Positions 8,429-16,275 of a stretch of DNA of 64,000 bases are shown here, one piece after another (the first letter of the stretch is position 1; each line of letters starts with the position of its first letter). The stretch is taken from the NCBI RefSeq assembly GCF_042662225.1, contig NZ_JBHSYQ010000016.1, positions 496,001 to 560,000 on the forward strand, written 5' to 3'. The notes beneath the pieces were generated by a model that saw only the letters and a list, made by a program, of their open reading frames with translations, was not told the origin of the DNA and did no database searches. Origin of the DNA: Nibribacter roseus (GTDB taxonomy: Bacteria; Bacteroidota; Bacteroidia; Cytophagales; Hymenobacteraceae). The position numbers and the translations under genes were made by a program.

Positions 8429-8560
8429 AACAACGTTTCATTGACGTCTCAATTTTGTTGATTTGAAGATAAAACCAGACCTTCTTCCCCATTTGTTATC
8501 TTTGCTACCAGCTATTGGCTTTACTGGCTGATCTATCTAATATAAAGTAGCATACATATC

Positions 8561-9526
8561 ATGAATATAGGAGACCGCGTGCGCCTCATGCACGGAAGAG
8601 AAGAAGGTGTTATTACCCGCTTCCTTGATAATAATTTGGTAGAAGTAGCCATTGACAATGACTTCACCATACCGGTTATGCGCCGCGAAGTTGTAGTGAT
8701 AGCTGCCGAGGAGGACAAGCATTTCAAAGGTGGTCAGGTGGCAGAAGTAGAAAAGAGAAACATACCTGCCAAGCCTGAAGTATCTTCTGCGGCAGTAGCC
8801 GGTATATACATGGCACTGGTGCATACCACGCCAGAATTGCTGGCGGTAAACGTGGTGAACAATTCTGAATACGACCTGCTTTTCACGTACGGCGAAGAAA
8901 CGTTGAAAGGGTACCGCGCCCAGAGCAACGACAAGCTTACGCCCAAGAAAGCCAAGGCCGTTGCACACCTGCACCTGAACGACTTTGAAAAATGGCCGGA
9001 CTTGGTGATTCAATATCTGCAGCACAAAACCGGCGCCAACTCATTGCTGGAGCCAGTTACCCGTAAGCTGAAATTCAAAGCTTCGTCGTTTTATAAGAGC
9101 AAAAAAGTGGCTCCTGTTCTACAAAAGGAAGGCTATGTGTTTCAACTAGATTCTAAGCCCCATGTGGTCAATCCTGACCAGATTCAGGAGCAGTTGATAG
9201 AATCTGCGGCGCAGGCGGAAAACATAAAAGTAACCGTTCCGCAACACGAGATTGACCTGCACATAGAAAAACTGCTGCCCAATGAAGACCCTAAGCTCAT
9301 GAGCAATTCAGAGATTCTGCGGCAGCAAATGGCAGCTTTTCAAGACAACCTAGACCGGGCAATTGCCGCCAACATGCACGAGATCATCTTTATACACGGC
9401 ACCGGTAATGGGGTTCTGAAAAAGGAAATTCAGAAAGTGCTGAGCCGCAACCCGCACATTAAGTTTTACGAAGACGCCCGAAAAGAGAAATTTGGGTACG
9501 GCGCCACCCGTGTGCAACTGAAGTAA
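8561..9526 (+). CDS. DUF2027/Smr domain protein
   Basis: 321 residues. The N-terminus (MNIGDRVRLMHGREEGVITRF) is a KOW/SH3-like start seen in DUF2027 proteins. The C-terminal ~85 residues are an Smr domain: the DLHIEKL motif, then EIIFIHGTGNGVLKKEI and YGATRVQLK. Smr domains, as in MutS2, bind or nick DNA or act on ribosome-bound mRNA, but this protein has no MutS ATPase part. It is a standalone gene before rnpB, separated by a palindromic element. Confidence 0.85.
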   Translation: MNIGDRVRLMHGREEGVITRFLDNNLVEVAIDNDFTIPVMRREVVVIAAEEDKHFKGGQVAEVEKRNIPAKPEVSSAAVAGIYMALVHTTPELLAVNVVNNSEYDLLFTYGEETLKGYRAQSNDKLTPKKAKAVAHLHLNDFEKWPDLVIQYLQHKTGANSLLEPVTRKLKFKASSFYKSKKVAPVLQKEGYVFQLDSKPHVVNPDQIQEQLIESAAQAENIKVTVPQHEIDLHIEKLLPNEDPKLMSNSEILRQQMAAFQDNLDRAIAANMHEIIFIHGTGNGVLKKEIQKVLSRNPHIKFYEDARKEKFGYGATRVQLK

Positions 9527-9537
9527 CATAAATAAGA

Positions 9538-9577
9538 CTGTTTTAGAGCTGATTTTCATAAAACAGCTCTAAAACAG
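9538..9577. repeat. Dispersed palindromic element before rnpB
   Basis: Perfect 14-base arms (CTGTTTTAGAGCTG at 9538-9551 and its inverse at 9564-9577) surround ATTTTCATAAAA. It is positioned 11 bases after the DUF2027/Smr gene, so it may also end that transcript. Confidence 0.8.
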
Positions 9578-9626
9578 GATTTCTGTGAACGAACAACCCA
9601 CCAGAAACAGTTACCTTTACAGAAAG

Positions 9627-10085
9627 AATCGGCAAGCCGGCTTATCGCTGCGCCTCTTTTGGCGGAGAGGAAAGTCCGGGCAACGCAGAGCATCCTGCTT
9701 CCTAACGGGAAGGCACCTGGCGGGCGACGGCCAGGTGACAGCCAGTGCCACAGAAAATAACCGCCCATTTTCTAATTAGGAATGGGGAATTATGAATTAG
9801 AAATCATTCTTAATTTTTAATTCTGAATTCTTAATTAAAAAAGGGTAAGGGTGAAAAGGTGCGGTAAGAGCGCACCAGCGGCTGGGCAACCAGACCGGCT
9901 GGGTAAACCTCAGGAGTTGAAAGACCAAATAGGCTGACAGCGCCTCGCTTTCGGGCGGGGCTAAGGACTGCTCGTCCGATGTCAGTGGGTAGGTTGATGG
10001 AGCCCCTCCGTGAGGACGGGCCTAGATAAATGATAAGCCATTTGCGTCAGCAAAGGACAGAACCCGGCTTACAGGCTTGCTGATT
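9627..10085 (+). ncRNA. rnpB: RNase P RNA (class A)
   Basis: The catalytic RNA of RNase P, which matures tRNA 5' ends. The universal blocks are all present in order: GAGGAAAGTCCGGGC near 9667, CAGAAAATAACCGCC near 9750, GGGTGAAAAGGTGCGG near 9848, AGGAGTTGAAAGACC near 9911, AGATAAATGATAAGCC near 10024 and ACAGAACCCGGCTTA near 10057. Helix P1 closes the molecule: 9627-9638 pairs with 10074-10085 over 12 positions. A T-rich tail follows. The P12-like arm is enlarged by an A+T-rich insertion (about 9768-9842). Confidence 0.95.
9768..9842 (+). repeat. A+T-rich insertion inside the RNase P RNA
   Basis: About 75 bases made of TAATT/AATTC words replace the short loop of the P12-like arm. They include a self-complementary part (TTTCTAATT ... 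AATTAGAAA at about 9769-9803). Similar wording (TTCTTAATTTCTAATTCTCA) fills the hisF-hisA spacer near 30455-30490, so this looks like one copy of a dispersed spacer repeat that settled in a tolerant RNA loop. Confidence 0.65.
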
Positions 10086-10340
10086 TTTTAATTTTTGATT
10101 GAAAGACACTTTTATTCAAATTTCAACTATATTGAATAACTTGTATTCTCCCTTTCAGGACTTCTTCTAAAAATAAATCTTTACATTAGTGATTGAGTAC
10201 ATAGAGCGCTTAGTCTGTCAGCCATCTGCTGAAGCACTTTTAGAAGAATGGTCATTTTCTCTCCTGCTCTGACCTAAGGCAAGCCTCAAGAATGAGTACA
10301 CCAGTACTTTAAGGAAATGTGTTGTTTATGATAGTGGATC
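10086..10340. other. Non-coding stretch between rnpB and the cassette array
   Basis: No credible reading frame on either strand. It begins with the T-rich tail of rnpB and is A+T-rich. It forms the distal end of the integron cassette array; no integrase remnant or second recombination site was recognised here. Confidence 0.5.
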
Positions 10341-10403
10341 ACGTACTGTTGTAAACGGCGGCGGAGGCTGTTGACCGAGGCTACCGTTTATTTAATGTTA
10401 GCC
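10341..10403 (-). repeat. attC-like recombination site a
   Basis: Degenerate attC at the 3' end of the methyltransferase cassette. GTTAGCC at 10397-10403 fits the GTTRRRY core. The inner part AAACGGCGGCGGAGGCTG ... CCGAGGCTACCGTTT matches the core shared by all seven sites. The outer left arm is hard to place, as expected for the array end. Confidence 0.6.
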
Positions 10404-10412
10404 ACTGGCATT

Positions 10413-11048
10413 TTATTCTTCTAGTTTTCTGCACGTTATTCGCCAGAATCTTTGTGAAGGTCTGTTTCCCATATTTTTGGCAGGTTCATTTACCTCTTTT
10501 GATTCAACTATTCCATAATTGCCAAACTCTTCTTCTACAGAATCTGAATCATAAAAGAATAGTTGAACACCATGCTTTGTTTCAAATCTGTCCCGGCTTA
10601 TTTCTACGCCATTCCCATAGGTAGCATCATTTTTTGAAATAGCCACAAAAACCATGTACCCATTGGGCTTCAGTTGATTGTAACAATCATCTATAAGTTT
10701 AATCCGTTCTTTTTCATTTAACAGGTGGATTAAGGCGTAGCAAAAAATCCCATCATACAATTCCTGGTCAAACGGCATAGCACTAACAGAACCGTGGTAC
10801 ACCCTTACATCATTACCATAATGCTTTTTGGCCAAGTCAATGGCGGTTTCTGATATCTCTATTCCAGTAACCTTGAATCCAGCATCGGTAAAGATTTTTG
10901 TATTTCTGCCGTAACCAAACCCAGGTATCAAGATCTTGTTAAGCCTATTTTCTCTAAATAAGTTTAGGGTTTCAATTGCGGAATCTGCAGGCTCAAATCC
11001 CCACATCGTCTTTTTGTCTCTAAAGCTTGACTCCCAGAATTCTGCCAT
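10413..11048 (-). CDS. SAM-dependent class I methyltransferase (cassette 1)
   Basis: 211 residues. Motif I is ILIPGFGYGRNTKIF near residue 40, followed by VTGIEISETAIDLAK (acidic SAM ribose contact) and the post-motif YDGIFCYALIHLL. The opening MAEFWESSFRDKKTMWGFEPADSA resembles thiopurine S-methyltransferase/TehB-like enzymes that act on small or toxic molecules. The substrate cannot be told from sequence. It is a single-gene integron cassette flanked by sites a and b. Base use is richer in A+T than the neighbouring trp and his genes, consistent with acquisition. Confidence 0.85.
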   Translation of the reverse strand: MAEFWESSFRDKKTMWGFEPADSAIETLNLFRENRLNKILIPGFGYGRNTKIFTDAGFKVTGIEISETAIDLAKKHYGNDVRVYHGSVSAMPFDQELYDGIFCYALIHLLNEKERIKLIDDCYNQLKPNGYMVFVAISKNDATYGNGVEISRDRFETKHGVQLFFYDSDSVEEEFGNYGIVESKEVNEPAKNMGNRPSQRFWRITCRKLEE

Positions 11049-11093
11049 TTTATTTCCTGTAAATTCAAAAAAAGAATAGTACTTTTAGCTTGT

Positions 11094-11160
11094 GGTTAAC
11101 GTTTATTGTATGATGCGTGGGAGGCCGTCGGCTGATGCTGCCGTTTAAACAATATTGTGC
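11094..11160 (-). repeat. attC-like recombination site b
   Basis: Core GGGAGGCCGTCGGCTGATGCTG sits between diverged arms. The left end GGTTAAC (11094-11100) pairs in sense with the end of the methyltransferase cassette (GTTAGCC at 10397-10403, one mismatch). The right end is ATTGTGC, a weak match to the core site. Confidence 0.65.
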
Positions 11161-11168
11161 ATAGTATT

Positions 11169-11912
11169 TTATTTTTCAGCAGTTGGTATTTCTCCAGCTA
11201 TCCATTGCTTAACCTGTAGTTCGACCCCTGGAAGCATAGCCATTTGTTTTGTCTTCATATCGATTATGCAAAATGCTAATATGTGATAGTTTGACTTATT
11301 ATACTTAGCGGCAATTCCATCATTTTCAACTTTTGCAACATAGCCTAATATTCTTAAGATGTTGCCCTTTACTTCATAGCCACTTGTTACAAGTGAAGCT
11401 ATCCAAATTGTATTTCCTCCTTCTAACTTTACTTCATAATAGGGTTTGTCATTGTGGGCAGAATAAACTTTAGAAACCAGCCCGTTGAATGCTACAATTT
11501 CACCATTTAGTTTATTCAGCTTCCCTGCATCTATTCCTGTAAAGTTAGTCGGGCAAGGGATAGCGCTACTTTTTGCAGCGGGTTCAACGGAATTGTTTAA
11601 TTCAGATTGGATAAGTTTCTTAATTTTGTCACAGTTGCCATTGAGGGTAGAAACAATACCATTTTTTATCTTTTCTAATACACCTGGTTTTGTTAATATT
11701 ATTTGTTCTTCTGAATTCACAAGACTAAATATATTATTGAACTCTTTGTCATAGCACCTATTAAATTCAGGCTTAATCTCCGAATAAGAGGTTAAGTCGT
11801 CACTAATGCATTCGCAAATTCTGTCTGATAGCTTTTTTGTAATAGCTTCTATACTTTGGCTGTAGCTAGACAAGCAGCAAAGAGACAATATTAAGGTCGC
11901 TATTTTTTTCAT
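11169..11912 (-). CDS. Hypothetical secreted protein (cassette 2)
   Basis: 247 residues with a signal peptide (MKKIATLILSLCCLSSYSQ). The first half has four Cys (CECISDD, CYDKEF, GNCDKI) in a helical region. The second half, after GIDAGKLNKLNGEIVAFNGLVSKVY, looks like an OB-fold-type beta barrel (YYEVKLEGGNTIWIASLV, GNILRILGYVAKVE), by resemblance only. Function unknown. Single-gene cassette between sites b and c, A+T-rich. Confidence 0.7.
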   Translation of the reverse strand: MKKIATLILSLCCLSSYSQSIEAITKKLSDRICECISDDLTSYSEIKPEFNRCYDKEFNNIFSLVNSEEQIILTKPGVLEKIKNGIVSTLNGNCDKIKKLIQSELNNSVEPAAKSSAIPCPTNFTGIDAGKLNKLNGEIVAFNGLVSKVYSAHNDKPYYEVKLEGGNTIWIASLVTSGYEVKGNILRILGYVAKVENDGIAAKYNKSNYHILAFCIIDMKTKQMAMLPGVELQVKQWIAGEIPTAEK

Positions 11913-11924
11913 ATTTTATATTGT

Positions 11925-11994
11925 GCATAACGGTCTCGTTTAAAAGAAGTGCAAGGCTGTCAGCCGAAGCATGATGTTTAGGTGTGGTTAGGGC
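11925..11994 (-). repeat. attC-like recombination site c
   Basis: Core GCAAGGCTGTCAGCCGAAGCATG with diverged arms. The right end GTTAGGGC (11987-11994) contains the stop codon of the deiminase gene. The same octamer, with one change (ATTAGGGC in minus sense at 13276-13283), opens that cassette. Confidence 0.7.
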
Positions 11995-12842
11995 ATGTTT
12001 TTTGATTTCCTTATGTTCCAGGTTAAACAGTTAATTATTCCATTGTCCTTTGCTGGTTCATTGCTCCTTACTTGTATGATTTTTTTGTTTGGAAATATCT
12101 CATTAGCTTTTTTAACAGCTTCATTATCTGTTTCAAGCCCGTAAATTGGCAGGACTAAATAGTGCTCCATCTCCAAGTAGTTCAGATAAATTCCAGCCGC
12201 GTCATCAGGTTCTGTATTTTTGTAAGGGTCAAAAGGGAAGGGAAGCCATTCTAATTTTGAATTATGCAGTGCAGCCAAGAAGTCTATATAATCTGATTTG
12301 TCTTCTTGTTTATAATCATTGACTAAAACGGTTCTATTGTCAATGAACCTTGCCATTCCGTCAATATGCCCTAACCAATCACCTTTTTCAACTGGGACAA
12401 AATATATTTCATTGATTTCAAGTAAGTTTTTCAATTCTTCAATGAGCTGGAGTTCTGTTCTTGCTTTGTTTTCCGTAAAGACCTTTGTAGTCATTAAGAC
12501 TTTGTCGCTCCACTTTGAGATATTGCCGCCGTCAAGGATTATATCAGATTTTATTGTTTTGATACCTATGTCATCACAGATGGTATCTACATCCGATATT
12601 GTCCTTGCCCACTTCTTATACTGAATTAAGTAGTCTGGCTTATAGGTGAACCTAACATACTTGCTTTCAGAAACCTGAATTGGCATATAATCAACTGCCC
12701 AAACGTCATTGGTGTTTGGAAGAATGCCATATTCAATCCCGTTGTTATCAAGTTGAGCGGTAAGTTCTTTTGAAAATGTCGGATATTTCTGGTAAAGAGT
12801 ACTTGCTATATAAACAAAGTTTGTTTGGCTATCCGTAATCAT
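11988..12842 (-). CDS. Agmatine/peptidylarginine deiminase-like protein (cassette 3, second gene)
   Basis: 284 residues of the PAD_porph/agmatine deiminase fold. The catalytic set is visible: Asp in NDVWAVDYMPIQV, GGN in DIILDGGNIS, His in GDWLGHIDGMARF, and the nucleophile Cys in GIINCLTWNI near the C-terminus. It is shorter than typical agmatine deiminases (about 350) and lacks most of the N-terminal segment. No polyamine genes are nearby, so the substrate is open. It overlaps the upstream HNH gene by ATGA, giving a two-gene cassette, which is uncommon. Confidence 0.85.
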   Translation of the reverse strand: MITDSQTNFVYIASTLYQKYPTFSKELTAQLDNNGIEYGILPNTNDVWAVDYMPIQVSESKYVRFTYKPDYLIQYKKWARTISDVDTICDDIGIKTIKSDIILDGGNISKWSDKVLMTTKVFTENKARTELQLIEELKNLLEINEIYFVPVEKGDWLGHIDGMARFIDNRTVLVNDYKQEDKSDYIDFLAALHNSKLEWLPFPFDPYKNTEPDDAAGIYLNYLEMEHYLVLPIYGLETDNEAVKKANEIFPNKKIIQVRSNEPAKDNGIINCLTWNIRKSKNMP

Positions 12843-13258
12843 TTCTGTTCAATTAGCTTGCGTAGATAACCAACACGATTGTTCTGAAACTCCTTATAGT
12901 CTTGTCCGTGAAAGACATCACTTTTATCATTATTGCAGAAGTAGCATGAAAGAACACAATTTTTAAGAGAATAATAATCCTTAGGAATAATTCGGTCAAC
13001 TTCTAACCACATACCACGGCTCTGCCCTCTACCTAGAATTCCGTTTTGCGGGAATCTATTTGACTTAAGGATACCTGTCATTACAATTCTCTGGCTCTCT
13101 TCTTCTTTCAGTCCGCAATAATGGCAAACCTTTTCTGTAGAGTTGTACCAATTCTTAAATTCTTGAAAGTCTACAAATCCACAAAGTTCTTCTCGTCTTC
13201 TTCTACTGAAGTCAGCTTTTAACTTGTCTTCTGGTTTAGGTTTGTATGTTAATTTCAT
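12839..13258 (-). CDS. HNH-type nuclease-like protein (cassette 3, first gene)
   Basis: 139 residues. Two Cys pairs, CHYC (about 45-48) and CYFC (about 105-108), frame LEVDRIIPKDYY, then CNNDKSD. This is the Zn-bound beta-beta-alpha HNH layout in the variant where the first His is replaced by Arg (DRI). DNA nicking or cleavage is the usual activity of the fold, but catalysis is not assured without the His. It is translationally coupled to the deiminase gene. No restriction methylase is next to it in the same cassette. Confidence 0.75.
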   Translation of the reverse strand: MKLTYKPKPEDKLKADFSRRRREELCGFVDFQEFKNWYNSTEKVCHYCGLKEEESQRIVMTGILKSNRFPQNGILGRGQSRGMWLEVDRIIPKDYYSLKNCVLSCYFCNNDKSDVFHGQDYKEFQNNRVGYLRKLIEQK

Positions 13259-13275
13259 ACTAATATTTTAAATAT

Positions 13276-13345
13276 GCCCTAATAGACTCGTATAAATAAC
13301 GTGCTAGGCCGTTGGCCGAAGCATGGCTTATGTACAATGTTGGGC
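13276..13345 (-). repeat. attC-like recombination site d
   Basis: Seventy bases. Right end GTTGGGC (13339-13345), left end GCCCTAAT (13276-13283), core GCTAGGCCGTTGGCCGAAGCATGGC. The inner arms GTATAAATAACGTGC and GCATGGCTTATGTAC are partly complementary. Confidence 0.75.
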
Positions 13346-13349
13346 ACAG

Positions 13350-14138
13350 TTATTCTTTGTACTTTATTTTTCTTTTAAATACCCTATTGTTCTTTTTCTT
13401 TCCTTTTTCTAGTTTGTGCATCTTGAGCAGGGTCCAGTTGCCAAACTCGTCATAGACGTATTCCCTGACGGAACCCTTTGTCCTGATTAAATCTCCCTGT
13501 TTATTGTATTCTTTCCCTGGCTCTTGGATCTCCTGCTTGTTGAATTCAATAGATAGCGTATCGCTTGATAAAGTATTGCCGCTATTAGATTTTACTTCTG
13601 TGTAGGCTTTGTTCTTGTCGTAATCATACTTCGCATACTCAAAGCAGAAGCTGTTACCCTTACCGTCTAGTAACTGTAGTTCTATCGGATGTCCTTTTTC
13701 GTTGTTCAACAATAAGGTTTGTTGGATAACATTTCCCTGCGAATTTTTATCGGTTGTTTTTATGAGATATCCTTTATTGTCATACTCATAGAAGGCTGTC
13801 TCCATTGAGTATCTTCCGCTGTTCCATCTCTCAAATTTCCTCCAAAGACTCTTGAGCCCTGTGGAATCATATTCATAGGTTAGTTTAGCCTTGAGTTTAC
13901 CGTCCTCACCATATCTCTCTTCGACTAATACAAGATTGTACTCATTCAATAGCTTGATGTTCTTATTGATTTCCTTCCCATTAGAGTTGAAGAAAGTGTT
14001 TTCTTCTATGATTTGAGTTGCTACTTTGTTCCTTATCTCCTCTTTCCTGTTATGTTGTAAAGCTGAATAGATGTTCTGCCCGTTAGATAAGAGGGAAAGG
14101 TATAATGGAAGGATGGTTAAAAGAATCTTAAATTTCAT
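13350..14138 (-). CDS. Hypothetical secreted protein with YD/RHS-like strand repeats (cassette 4)
   Basis: 262 residues from the ATG at 14138; a TTG at 14159 lies inside the attC site and is rejected. Signal peptide MKFKILLTILPLYLSLLSNGQ. The body repeats short strands of the type LTYEYDSTGLKSLW, AFYEYDNKGYLIKTTDKN and REYVYDEFGNWTLLKM, which resemble the repeats of Bacteroidota proteins that assess formatted text-like YD motifs. The tail is very basic (KGKKKNNRVFKRKIKYK). Function unknown. Confidence 0.7.
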   Translation of the reverse strand: MKFKILLTILPLYLSLLSNGQNIYSALQHNRKEEIRNKVATQIIEENTFFNSNGKEINKNIKLLNEYNLVLVEERYGEDGKLKAKLTYEYDSTGLKSLWRKFERWNSGRYSMETAFYEYDNKGYLIKTTDKNSQGNVIQQTLLLNNEKGHPIELQLLDGKGNSFCFEYAKYDYDKNKAYTEVKSNSGNTLSSDTLSIEFNKQEIQEPGKEYNKQGDLIRTKGSVREYVYDEFGNWTLLKMHKLEKGKKKNNRVFKRKIKYKE

Positions 14139-14153
14139 TTTTTTATTAATTGT

Positions 14154-14222
14154 GCCCAACGGTTAAGCTAAACGGCGGCGGAGGCCGTCGGCCGAGGCTG
14201 GCGTTTAGCTTAACCGTTGGGC
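14154..14222 (-). repeat. attC-like recombination site e (best preserved)
   Basis: Sixty-nine bases with a perfect 21-base outer stem, from GCCCAAC at 14154-14160 to GTTGGGC at 14216-14222. The unpaired, purine-rich bubble GCGGCGGA/GAGGCTGG leads to the small hairpin GGCC-GTC-GGCC. End motifs fit RYYYAAC/GTTRRRY, and the folded form has the bubble and terminal stem expected of an attC. Confidence 0.85.
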
Positions 14223-14240
14223 AAAGTTCATTTTTACATT

Positions 14241-14960
14241 TTAAAATGTAGAACAGTCAATAGTAAAGCTTAAATCCGTCATATCATCTAGGCTGGTTGG
14301 GTAAGAAAATGTTTTTTGGTGAAGGGTCCTGTTAGGTTGAGGGCCGGTATAATACCAAAAAATTAATTTAGTATTATCATTTGGTCTAGACTTTAAGATG
14401 TAAGTTTGCGTAATGTTTTCCTCGTAAATGTTTTGAACGCCAATGGAGTTTATACCCCAATTGCTACTGGGGTTACTTCTTGTAAATTCGTTCCTTACCA
14501 TTAAGGGCTTATTAACATTATTCAAAACATTCAATGTCAGCCTCAATCTTACCGGTCTCCAACCGCTGAAATTTTTCATGTTGGTAGTTCCTGGTTTTAA
14601 ATCCCATGTTGGATAATTCTCAGTAAAAAAGTCTACCCCATTAAATTTGGAGGAAATTATATAAGACTCCCTGTCTTCCAATTTATAATTAAAGGTAATT
14701 GAATAGTTTCCATTAGCATCTGTAATAGCGGTTGCTATTTCTTCAATTTGAGTACTAGTTTTACCACTCCCACAGGGTTTGCACATTTTTTCTAAGACGA
14801 CCTTATACCCGCTAATTCCTTCCCCTCTTATTAAGTCAGATACATGTCCACTTATTACTGTTTCAATACCAATATCATCGTCATCTTGTGAGCAAGAAAC
14901 AATACACAGTATAAATAAAATCTTAAAAATTAATTTATATATTCTTTGCATAACTATCAT
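14241..14960 (-). CDS. Hypothetical lipoprotein with carboxypeptidase-regulatory-like fold (cassette 5)
   Basis: 239 residues. The N-terminus ends in a lipobox (ILFILCIVSC at about 15-24) followed by SQDDDDIG, the acidic stretch typical of surface-exported Bacteroidota lipoproteins. Next comes a beta-sandwich-like part: GHVSDLIRGEGISGYKVVLE ... ITDANGNYSITFNY, as in CarboxypepD_reg domains. The remainder is not recognised. ATGs at 14960 and 14951 are both possible. Single-gene cassette between sites e and f. Confidence 0.7.
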   Translation of the reverse strand: MIVMQRIYKLIFKILFILCIVSCSQDDDDIGIETVISGHVSDLIRGEGISGYKVVLEKMCKPCGSGKTSTQIEEIATAITDANGNYSITFNYKLEDRESYIISSKFNGVDFFTENYPTWDLKPGTTNMKNFSGWRPVRLRLTLNVLNNVNKPLMVRNEFTRSNPSSNWGINSIGVQNIYEENITQTYILKSRPNDNTKLIFWYYTGPQPNRTLHQKTFSYPTSLDDMTDLSFTIDCSTF

Positions 14961-15015
14961 AATAATTTGAATTTAGATTTTCCTTTAATAATAGCTTGTA
15001 ATAAATTAGAATTTT

Positions 15016-15082
15016 GCCCAACGTACTTGTGTAAACGACGCTGAAGGCCGTCGGCCGAGGTGAGGTTTACACGTTGTTAGCT
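15016..15082 (-). repeat. attC-like recombination site f
   Basis: Left end GCCCAAC (15016-15022), right end GTTAGCT (15076-15082), inner arms GTGTAAAC/GTTTACAC, core GCTGAAGGCCGTCGGCCGAGGTGAGG. The two ends differ from each other but each matches the far end of its own cassette. Confidence 0.85.
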
Positions 15083-15101
15083 TTAGTTTTTCTTTATAGA
15101 A

Positions 15102-15605
15102 TTAGTCGCAATAGCCAACACCTGGTATTGCAACGTAAGGAAGACTTCCTTCTTTGTTAATCTTTACTATGCCAGCACTATCTACTATTGTCCACTGCAT
15201 AGACTTGTAAGATTCATTAAACCAGTCGATTTTATTTTTGCCCTTTTCCCCAAAGTCGTATTGCCCATTGAAATAATCCTCCATGCCATTGAAAATAATG
15301 AAAGGAGTATTCTTATACTTGAGTTGTAATAAGGGCTTCTGTTTTAATATGTAAGTTGTGTCATAAGGCAGATTTCGAAGTGTTATAATCGTTTGGTTAT
15401 AAATAACTCTATCAAAGAATATTTCATGTAAACAATTATCACAATCAACTTCTTTAAGGTATTCATCTAAAATGTATTTTAGTCTTTTATCAGAAGTCAC
15501 TGCATTAGATGTTATTTCTAGGTCATTACTGTTATTTAATTCGTTATTTTCTTTGCATCCTGTCGTAATCAGGATAATAAAAAGCAATATCCTTTTCAAA
15601 ACCAC
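15102..15605 (-). CDS. Hypothetical lipoprotein (cassette 6)
   Basis: 167 residues, lipobox LIITTGC-like (FIILITTGCKE) near residue 17, then an Asn-rich linker. The body has two Cys (CDNCLHEIF) and ends YVAIPGVGYCD. No family recognised. The start is a GTG at 15605 placed about 8 bases after AAGGAG on the minus strand, a good Shine-Dalgarno match that is rare in this phylum and decides the start. Single-gene cassette, A+T-rich. Confidence 0.65.
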   Translation of the reverse strand: MVLKRILLFIILITTGCKENNELNNSNDLEITSNAVTSDKRLKYILDEYLKEVDCDNCLHEIFFDRVIYNQTIITLRNLPYDTTYILKQKPLLQLKYKNTPFIIFNGMEDYFNGQYDFGEKGKNKIDWFNESYKSMQWTIVDSAGIVKINKEGSLPYVAIPGVGYCD

Positions 15606-15635
15606 TTTTCTGCTCTCCTTGATTATTTAAATTAA

Positions 15636-15703
15636 AGCTAACGGTTAGTATAAAAGACGGCGGAGGCCGTCGGCCGATGCTGACTTTTATACAGTGTTAG
15701 AGC
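15636..15703 (-). repeat. attC-like recombination site g
   Basis: Left end AGCTAAC (15636-15642), right end GTTAGAGC (15696-15703), inner arms GTATAAAAG/CTTTTATAC, core GACGGCGGAGGCCGTCGGCC followed by GATGCTG. Confidence 0.85.
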
Positions 15704-15808
15704 TAGTTTTTTTTTGCAAAGTCTGCACAATTTTCTGTTTTTGAGCTGTTTTCAGAAAATTAGCACAGAAACGTATTATGCTGAATCCCCTTTATCAGTT
15801 ACTTCTAT

Positions 15809-16252
15809 TTAGTTCGTCAATGTCGGGCATAGAGTATTTTGCAACTTGTTCGTTAGAATCAGGATTATGCCTGAGGCCAAGAATCCTCCGCACAATGCCA
15901 TAGTACTTGATTGATTTGATTCTACTATTCCCGTAATAGAAAAAAGAAGCCACAGCGTAGTTATAGGAATATGAAGAATAACTCCTTTCTTGAAATCATT
16001 CATTTGCTGCCAATTTTCCCTCTTAGATAGCGAACTGTTCAATCGAGTCGTGAAAATTAGGTCGATGAGGAGAGGAATTAAAGCGATATAAACTGCACCT
16101 GCCAAGACTTCTGAGAACGTTAAGATTTGGGCAAATGGAAAATGACTAGCAACTTCTGGGGTAAATGCGCCTCCAATGTCAAACCTTAAAATCATAAAGT
16201 AGAGTATCCAAATGAAAATATCTTTGGCTATGATGTATGGAATTATTTTCAT
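15809..16252 (-). CDS. Hypothetical membrane protein (cassette 7)
   Basis: 147 residues with four hydrophobic segments (about 8-25, 45-70, 90-112 and 115-138). No catalytic motif or family recognised. The ATG at 16252 follows 23 bases after the cassette boundary GTTAGAGC. It is the first cassette of the array in reading direction. The space to site g (15704-15808) contains one degenerate palindromic element near 15720-15770. Confidence 0.6.
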   Translation of the reverse strand: MKIIPYIIAKDIFIWILYFMILRFDIGGAFTPEVASHFPFAQILTFSEVLAGAVYIALIPLLIDLIFTTRLNSSLSKRENWQQMNDFKKGVILHIPITTLWLLFSITGIVESNQSSTMALCGGFLASGIILILTNKLQNTLCPTLTN

Positions 16253-16275
16253 CGGATTTTCTATTTTTAAAATTA

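Noticed and set aside
9585..9779. Small ORF in the 5' part of rnpB
   Set aside because: The region is RNase P RNA with all conserved blocks; the frame is incidental.
13339..14159. TTG start at 14159 for the cassette-4 protein
   Set aside because: It would place the start within the attC site; the ATG at 14138 begins a good signal peptide.
10341..15703. CRISPR array as an explanation of the repeated cores
   Set aside because: Copies are 600-2000 bases apart with whole genes between them, the repeats are diverged and palindromic, and no cas gene is near.
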